Source: JAENVT01 sp031412355
GTDB lineage: Bacteria; Actinomycetota; Acidimicrobiia; Acidimicrobiales; Ilumatobacteraceae
NCBI GenBank assembly: GCA_031412355.1
Contig: JANOCR010000247.1
Coordinates: forward strand, 1 to 10,727
Reading direction: 5' to 3'
Length of the DNA stretch: 10,727 nt
Shown: one piece after another, positions 6,414 to 10,727 of the stretch
Position numbering within the stretch: the stretch's first letter is position 1
Layout: each line of letters begins with the position of its first letter
Notes under the pieces: model-generated
What the model was told of the DNA's origin: nothing
What the model saw: the letters and a program-made list of their open reading frames with translations, nothing else
Databases searched by the model: none
Made by a program: the position numbers and the translations under genes

Positions 6414-7895
6414 TCAGATCGTGTAGGCGAGCACGGTGGCCATGCCTGATTCAAGGTGGTAGGCGTTGTGGCAGTGGAGCATCCACTTGCCGGGATTGTC
6501 TGCGGGGAACACGAGCTCGACGGAGTCGCCAGGTAGCACGTTGACGGTGTCCTTGCGGGGCCCACCGGGCAGGCCTGTGAGTTGGGGGGTGTGTCCGTGG
6601 AGATGGACCGGGTGCCACATGGTGGTCGTGTTCTCGATGACTAGCGAGAGCCATTCACCCTGTTCGACCTCGATCGGCGTGTGCTCGCCGAAGGGCCGTC
6701 CGTCGATGCCCCAGTTGTAGCGGCTCATGCCGCCGGTCAACTTCAGCGTGCGGGTGCGTGGGTCGTTCGGCAGCGTCAGGGCCACGCTGTCCGCGGCCCG
6801 TAGATCGCTGTAGCGCAACCACACTCCGTTGAGTTCGGCGATCGATGGGGCGAGGTCAGGAGCCGCTGTAGCCGTTGCGTCGACGGTACGGAGCACAGCG
6901 GCGGCGTGTGCGTCTTTGCCTTCTGCGAGCGCAATGATCGGCCAGGCCCCGGACAGCACGTCGATGGTGACGTCGTATCGTTCGCCCATCCCGATGATGA
7001 ATGCGTCCACGTCGAACGGAACGACGGGGAAGCCGTCGCTATGGGTGACGGTCATCCGGTGTCCGCCGACGGCGAACCGGTAGGCGGTGTCACTGCCCGC
7101 GTTGATGACCCGCAGCCGGACTCGGTCTCCACCGCGAGGTCGAGGTTCAAGGTTCAGTGGGTCGTTCAACGGCCGGCCGTTGATGAGGTGATGTGGATAG
7201 ACGGCGTCGCCGGCGTCTCCACCCAACAATGGCGAGGTGGCCATGCTCATGCCACCCATGTCGCCCATTCCGCCCATGGATGCGCCGACCCCGCGAATGC
7301 GAACAAGTTCGTCTTCTGGGGTGGTTCCCAAGCCATCGAGCCAGTCGTCGAGCACTAGCACGTAGTCGACGTCGACGTCGACGCTGTCGCTTGGGTCGTC
7401 GACAATGAACGGCGCGTACAACCCACGATCGAGTTGAAGACCGTGATGGGGGTGGAACCAATAGGTCCCGGCGTCGGGTAGAACAAATCGATAGGTGAAC
7501 GACGACCCAGGCTCAATGTCAGGTTGCGTCAAGCCCGGCACACCGTCCATTGCGTTGACGATCGCCAGACCGTGCCAATGGACAGAGGTCGCCTCGTTGA
7601 GGGCGTTGTCGATGGTCACTTCGACGAGGTCGCCCGCCCGCGCTCGGAGTACGTTGCCAGGAACGGTGTCGGAGTACCCCCACGTCGACACGACGGTTCC
7701 TGCGAGGTCGAGCTCGACCGGGCCTGCCCTGTATGTCGCGACGACGTCTGGCGTTCGATCCGACGTTGCGTCTTGGAGACTCGGCACCGGTGACGAGTTC
7801 GACCCTCGGTCGCCTCCTCTGGAGCAGCTTGCAAACAGCGCGGCTGACGCCGAAACTCCCATCCCGATGAATTGCCGACGATCCAACGGTTGCAT
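6414..7895 (-). CDS. Tat-exported multicopper oxidase, MmcO-like
   Basis: Three-cupredoxin-domain oxidase of 493 residues, probably oxidising Cu(I) to less toxic Cu(II) outside the membrane. The N-terminus has a twin-arginine (R6-R7 in DRRQFIG), a hydrophobic stretch and a lipobox-like FASC (C24), so it is likely a Tat lipoprotein, although F at -3 is not ideal. All copper ligand motifs are present: HWHG (106-109), WFHPHH (146-151), HPVHLHGH (428-435) and HCHNAYHLESGM (474-485). A Met-rich loop, SMGGMGDMGGMSM (206-218), resembles the substrate-copper loops of CueO-type oxidases. The organisation matches mycobacterial MmcO. The ATG lies 4 nt from a palindromic operator and lacks a Shine-Dalgarno. 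It follows ccdA with a 39-nt gap. Confidence 0.95.
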   Translation of the reverse strand: MQPLDRRQFIGMGVSASAALFASCSRGGDRGSNSSPVPSLQDATSDRTPDVVATYRAGPVELDLAGTVVSTWGYSDTVPGNVLRARAGDLVEVTIDNALNEATSVHWHGLAIVNAMDGVPGLTQPDIEPGSSFTYRFVLPDAGTYWFHPHHGLQLDRGLYAPFIVDDPSDSVDVDVDYVLVLDDWLDGLGTTPEDELVRIRGVGASMGGMGDMGGMSMATSPLLGGDAGDAVYPHHLINGRPLNDPLNLEPRPRGGDRVRLRVINAGSDTAYRFAVGGHRMTVTHSDGFPVVPFDVDAFIIGMGERYDVTIDVLSGAWPIIALAEGKDAHAAAVLRTVDATATAAPDLAPSIAELNGVWLRYSDLRAADSVALTLPNDPRTRTLKLTGGMSRYNWGIDGRPFGEHTPIEVEQGEWLSLVIENTTTMWHPVHLHGHTPQLTGLPGGPRKDTVNVLPGDSVELVFPADNPGKWMLHCHNAYHLESGMATVLAYTI

Positions 7896-7899
7896 GAAT

Positions 7900-7919
7900 T
7901 ACTACACTATGTCGTAGAT
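7900..7919. promoter_or_regulatory. BlaI/CopY-like operator, site 3 (upstream of the multicopper oxidase)
   Basis: On the gene (minus) strand it reads ATCTACGACATAGTGTAGTA and ends 4 nt before the ATG. The CTAC-N8-GTAG core is intact; the outer two bases on one side (AT instead of TA) deviate. TANNNT hexamers within it could serve as a -10 element for a leaderless or nearly leaderless transcript. Confidence 0.75.
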
Positions 7920-7934
7920 CAATCCAGGGCAACA

Positions 7935-8660
7935 TCAGATCGGCGGCCACCCGGTTCGAGCTAGCCATCCTTGCAGCCCGGTGAAGATCGTCGCCCACAG
8001 TCCTGTCAGGTACCCGATGCCGACGGCCACCATGGTGGCCCCGCCGATGCGTTGCAGTAGCAGGGCTCGGCGGATCATCCATCGACGTGGGCGTAGCGAC
8101 TTCTCGAACCAGATCGCAACGGCAATGAAGGGAAGGCCGAGGCCGATCGAGTAGAGCAGGAGGAGGAACATCCCTTCGATCAGCGATGAGTCGGCAGCAG
8201 CCTTGGTGAGGATCGTCGCGAGGATTGGGCCGATGCATGGCGTCCACCCCAGCGCGAATGCTGCGCCAAGAGCCGCGGCTCGGCGCGGGCCGCGTCCGAC
8301 CAGATGCATCGCTACCGGTCGACGTTCGCTCGCCAGCGCGGACCAGCGAAGCACGCCGAGAGTGTGCAGCCCGAACACGATCAGGACCGCACCGGCCACC
8401 CGTAGGGCAGTGTCGAGCTGCTCGTAGAGCAGTCCTCCGAGTGCCGAAGCAGTCGCTCCCAAGATGGTGAACACGATCGTGAAGCCGGCGACGAAACCGA
8501 GAGCACCGATGATCCTTGCTCGAGATCGCTGCCCACCGTCGTCGGTGTCAGCGGCCGACACGGCGGCGATGTAGCCCGGCAACACCGGGAGCACACACGG
8601 GCTGCTTGCCGAGACGACACCAGCCGCAACCGCCGCGAACGGGAGCAGCAGACCGTTCAC
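7935..8660 (-). CDS. ccdA: CcdA/DsbD-type thiol-disulfide membrane transporter
   Basis: Polytopic membrane protein of 241 residues that carries reducing equivalents from cytoplasmic thioredoxin to periplasm-side or extracytoplasmic thiol proteins. About six membrane segments are visible. The paired redox cysteines sit in the two family motifs, SSPCVLPVLPGY (C22) and GWTPCIGPILATIL (C142). No fused thioredoxin domain is present, as expected for CcdA rather than full DsbD. It starts with GTG at 8660, overlapping the stop of the upstream gene by GTGA, so it is translated from the tlpA operon. Its likely redox partner is the TlpA-like protein two genes upstream. No cytochrome c maturation genes are in the window, so a role in copper-enzyme or lipoprotein thiol upkeep is more likely here. 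Confidence 0.92.
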   Translation of the reverse strand: MNGLLLPFAAVAAGVVSASSPCVLPVLPGYIAAVSAADTDDGGQRSRARIIGALGFVAGFTIVFTILGATASALGGLLYEQLDTALRVAGAVLIVFGLHTLGVLRWSALASERRPVAMHLVGRGPRRAAALGAAFALGWTPCIGPILATILTKAAADSSLIEGMFLLLLYSIGLGLPFIAVAIWFEKSLRPRRWMIRRALLLQRIGGATMVAVGIGYLTGLWATIFTGLQGWLARTGWPPI

Positions 8661-9364
8661 GAGTCGTCCACCATGGTGGCTGGCTCCGCTCGCAATCGGA
8701 GAGCCACGAGACCAATCGAGGCAATGACGGCAACAGCGATCGACGTTCGGTGTTGCCGCGTCAGGCCGTCACCGATGTGCGGTAGCCAGATCGACGCAAG
8801 GGAGCGAACTGCGGCAAAAGCGATTGCGGTCACCGCGATGACCTGCAGGTCGGGCATGCCGCGTCTGTGCCACCGACGGACGAGGGCGGCCGCGCCGACA
8901 GCAGTGGCAGCGACTCCAAGGCTGACCGGAAACATCCGCTTGGCTAGGCCGTCGGGGCGCAAACCGATGCTGCTCAGTGGCCCCGGACAGCCATCGCGCA
9001 GCAGGCACGTCGCCTCGTAGCAGGCCCACGCCACCAATGCGGGAGCCGTGATCGCCGCCAGCCGCGCAGCGGGAGACACGTCATCGCGCCGAGCGCCGAT
9101 AGCGATCCACCCGATGCCGGCTATGACTCCCGGCCAGAACTCGACGCCGCTCCGAATGATCAGAAGGTCGCTGATACTCGTGAGGGAACCGGGGTCGTCG
9201 ATCGCCACGGCTACGAGCCTCCCGACAGCGATGCCGATGAGCAAGGCCCCGCTCGCGACATCGATGAGGCCCGTCGCCACAGCAGATTCGGGCCAGGCGC
9301 GCACGAAAACTGCGGGAACAACGATCACGACCACCATCGACGCGAGAAGACCAATGTCGATCAT
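8657..9364 (-). CDS. Lgt-like polytopic membrane protein lacking the catalytic signature
   Basis: A 235-residue protein with about six to seven membrane segments. The layout follows Lgt: GRL after the second helix, RSGVEFWPGVIAG (71-83) where Lgt has its GGL.IHGG loop, a Cys-rich stretch CYEATCLLRDGC (115-126) at the place of the GRxGN signature, RMFPVSL (143-149) in place of RHPTQLYE, and a C-terminal LTRQHRTS resembling the Lgt ending. The GRxGNxxNxE motif itself is missing, so diacylglyceryl transfer by the known mechanism is doubtful. The Cys residues might be redox-active with CcdA/TlpA. Start ATG 9364 overlaps the tlpA stop (ATGA) and its stop overlaps the ccdA GTG. The relationship to Lgt is my reading of scattered motifs; the gene itself is secure. 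Confidence 0.8.
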   Translation of the reverse strand: MIDIGLLASMVVVIVVPAVFVRAWPESAVATGLIDVASGALLIGIAVGRLVAVAIDDPGSLTSISDLLIIRSGVEFWPGVIAGIGWIAIGARRDDVSPAARLAAITAPALVAWACYEATCLLRDGCPGPLSSIGLRPDGLAKRMFPVSLGVAATAVGAAALVRRWHRRGMPDLQVIAVTAIAFAAVRSLASIWLPHIGDGLTRQHRTSIAVAVIASIGLVALRLRAEPATMVDDS

Positions 9365-9930
9365 CCGCGCAGGTCTTCGAGCACTGCAGCCAACCTCTGT
9401 TCGGTGAGCCCACCGACAATCGTCGTGCGCAGGGTTCCGTCAGCGCCGAAGACGTATGTCGTGGGGAATCCGCGCAGGCCGAGCCGGGCACGGATGTCGC
9501 CCGATCGGTCGAACACGTTCGGATACGTGACACCGAACTCATTCATGAATGTGAGCGAGCTGGCAAAGACGTCTTTGGATGCCACGCCGAGAATCACCAC
9601 CTCGCCACGGTGCGCTTGCCAGGTCCGCTCGAGAAGTGGGGTCTCGGTGCGGCATGGCGCGCACCACGACGCCCAGATGTTCACGATCACGGGAGTTCCG
9701 CGAAGTCCCACCAGCACACCCTCGAAGTCGTCGGCCGAGAGCTCTGTCAACTGTCCCACTTCGGGAAGGGGTACCGCCGGGCCGCTGGCCTGGAACGACG
9801 ACTCGCTGGAAGGCCGCGTTGCCGCATACCCAACGATGGCCACCAACGCCAGCAGAGCGAGCAGCTTTGTTCTCCGGCTAGTGCCGCTGATTGGCTCGGA
9901 CTCGTGCGCAATCACGGGATCCACAACCAC
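9361..9930 (-). CDS. TlpA/ResA-like membrane-anchored thioredoxin
   Basis: A 189-residue thiol-disulfide oxidoreductase acting outside the membrane. A short cytoplasmic tail is followed by one membrane helix (about 22-37), a linker, and a thioredoxin fold with the active site WCAPC (C90, C93) and the cis-proline in GFPTTY (P156). It is likely kept reduced by the CcdA protein encoded two genes downstream. GTG 9930 is the first possible start, because an in-frame TAG lies just upstream inside the operator; GTG 9924 is also possible. No Shine-Dalgarno is seen, so a leaderless message is likely. It is first in a three-gene operon (tlpA, Lgt-like, ccdA) with 4-base overlaps, and starts 33 nt after the stop of the M56 protease gene. 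Confidence 0.93.
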   Translation of the reverse strand: MVVDPVIAHESEPISGTSRRTKLLALLALVAIVGYAATRPSSESSFQASGPAVPLPEVGQLTELSADDFEGVLVGLRGTPVIVNIWASWCAPCRTETPLLERTWQAHRGEVVILGVASKDVFASSLTFMNEFGVTYPNVFDRSGDIRARLGLRGFPTTYVFGADGTLRTTIVGGLTEQRLAAVLEDLRG

Positions 9931-9934
9931 ACAC

Positions 9935-9954
9935 TACTACTACATCGTGTAGAA
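9935..9954. promoter_or_regulatory. BlaI/CopY-like operator, site 4 (upstream of tlpA)
   Basis: TACTACTACATCGTGTAGAA on the plus strand; it ends 4 nt before the tlpA GTG and fills most of the 33-nt gap behind the M56 gene. The CTAC-N8-GTAG core is intact, with TA changed to AA at one outer edge. An extra ACTAC just outside makes a second, 3-nt-shifted register (CTACA-N3-TGTAG). On the gene strand TAGTAG elements close to the start could be the -10 region. Confidence 0.75.
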
Positions 9955-9963
9955 AGATCGGCC

Positions 9964-10727
9964 TCAGCCCGGGCAGAGTGCCGTGACCAAGCGAGCCAGA
10001 TGGTGGATCTGGAACGCTGCAAGCACGCCGGTGACCATGATCGCGCCCCATAGTGCGGCATGGGTGCCGGACCGCAACGGGGTCGTCGGCGGCGACAGCA
10101 GCGCAGCCACTCGTGCCGGCACGCCCAGGCCGGCGAAGCTCATTGCCCCGGCGAAAGTGAAGCTGCGCAGCGCGACCTTGCCAAGAGTGCGTGCGACGAA
10201 TCCGCGGTCGCCGCAATGGGCAACGGCCGTCTCGTCGGCCCAACGCTCGAGCGAGAACTGCAATCGGCCCGCCAACGGCCGCAATATCGGCACGACGGCC
10301 GCGGCGAGCTGTGCGGTGAGGAGATAGCGGTCATGACGGTGATGGGCGTGAGCTCGCTCATGAGCCAGCACGACTTCCTGTTCTGCGTCGTCGAGCATGT
10401 CGACCAGACCGGTCGACAGAACTACCTGGCCGCCCCGACCAGGGAGCGTGAAGGCAAAGGGTTGTTCGTGATCGGTGATCTCCACAGTGCCCAGGTGGTT
10501 GTGGCGCAGGCCGCTGTAGCCCTTCAACACACCTCGGGCTCGGACGATGCCGGCGATCGACATCAATAGCGCAGCAGTCCCGATCCACGACGGGATCGGG
10601 TCGTGTACACCGAATGCCTTCGCACACCACTCCAGCCGGCCACCGAGAAGCGGAAGGTGCGCCACATAGCCGAGCGAGACTATCCACAGGGTCGGCACGG
10701 CGGCTGCAGCGACCACAGCCAAGGTAA
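9964..10727 (-). CDS. M56-family (BlaR1/MecR1-type) membrane metalloprotease, 5' end cut off
   Basis: Membrane-embedded zinc protease of the family that inactivates BlaI/MecI-type repressors after sensing a signal. The frame is open to the window edge; TTG at 10722 is a possible start but the true start is probably outside. Numbered from there, the HExxH motif is HERAH (121-125) in VLAHERAHAHHRHD, with ERWADE (159-164) downstream supplying the likely third zinc ligand. Hydrophobic segments lie at about 8-24, 46-62, 135-152 and 222-246. The protein ends at CPG soon after the last helix, so it has no C-terminal penicillin-binding sensor domain like BlaR1. Actinobacterial relatives of this short type are commonly encoded next to a BlaI/CopY-family repressor, which would lie to the right. 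Confidence 0.9.
   Translation of the reverse strand, partial: TLAVVAAAAVPTLWIVSLGYVAHLPLLGGRLEWCAKAFGVHDPIPSWIGTAALLMSIAGIVRARGVLKGYSGLRHNHLGTVEITDHEQPFAFTLPGRGGQVVLSTGLVDMLDDAEQEVVLAHERAHAHHRHDRYLLTAQLAAAVVPILRPLAGRLQFSLERWADETAVAHCGDRGFVARTLGKVALRSFTFAGAMSFAGLGVPARVAALLSPPTTPLRSGTHAALWGAIMVTGVLAAFQIHHLARLVTALCPG

Noticed and set aside
5357..6565. 402-aa minus-strand frame across the M23 gene and the rhodanese/oxidase junction
   Set aside because: It overlaps three genes with clear domains and shows only Arg/Thr-rich shadow composition.

Overview
This window looks like chromosomal or plasmid DNA of a high-GC Gram-positive bacterium (Actinomycetota; an acidimicrobial or mycobacterial relative is possible but not provable here). 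The pointers are the GC-rich third codon positions, frequent GTG starts, genes without Shine-Dalgarno sequences, and the protein types: a MmcO-like Tat-exported multicopper oxidase, an actinobacterial-style CPD-type metal ATPase and an M56 peptidase. No rRNA, tRNA, CRISPR array, insertion sequence or integrase is visible.

Layout, left to right. 1-2327 (+): most of a copper-type P1B ATPase whose N-terminus lies outside the window. 2328-2541: spacer with an imperfect palindrome. 2542-3125 (+): two translationally coupled small genes, a 65-aa Cys/His/Asp-rich protein and a 129-aa Met/His-rich membrane protein resembling DUF2933. 3141-4235 (+): an EamA/DMT-family exporter whose 3' end overlaps the convergent lgt gene by 159 nt. 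4077-4916 (-): a full-length prolipoprotein diacylglyceryl transferase. 4917-5311: a 395-bp intergenic region with two operator-like palindromes. 5312-5872 (+): a secreted M23 (LytM) peptidase. From the right edge leftwards, all on the minus strand: an M56 (BlaR1/MecR1-type) metalloprotease running off the window, then tlpA-like thioredoxin, a degenerate Lgt-like membrane protein and ccdA (4-base stop/start overlaps throughout), then a multicopper oxidase and a membrane-anchored rhodanese.

The main observation is a 20-bp palindrome, consensus about TACTACGACANNNTGTAGTA with invariant CTAC-N8-GTAG, occurring four times: just upstream of lgt, in the lgt/M23 spacer, just upstream of the multicopper oxidase, and just upstream of tlpA. 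Its TACA/TGTA character suits a BlaI/MecI/CopY-family repressor, whose usual partner is an M56 protease like the one at the right edge; the repressor gene itself is not in the window.

Taken together the window reads as an extracytoplasmic copper defence and protein maturation module: a metal-export ATPase, small Met/His/Cys-rich proteins, a lipoprotein-like copper oxidase, Lgt for lipoprotein anchoring, CcdA/TlpA/rhodanese for thiol chemistry outside the membrane, and cell-wall hydrolysis, under a shared BlaI-like switch. The metal (copper) is inferred from family and context, not shown directly.
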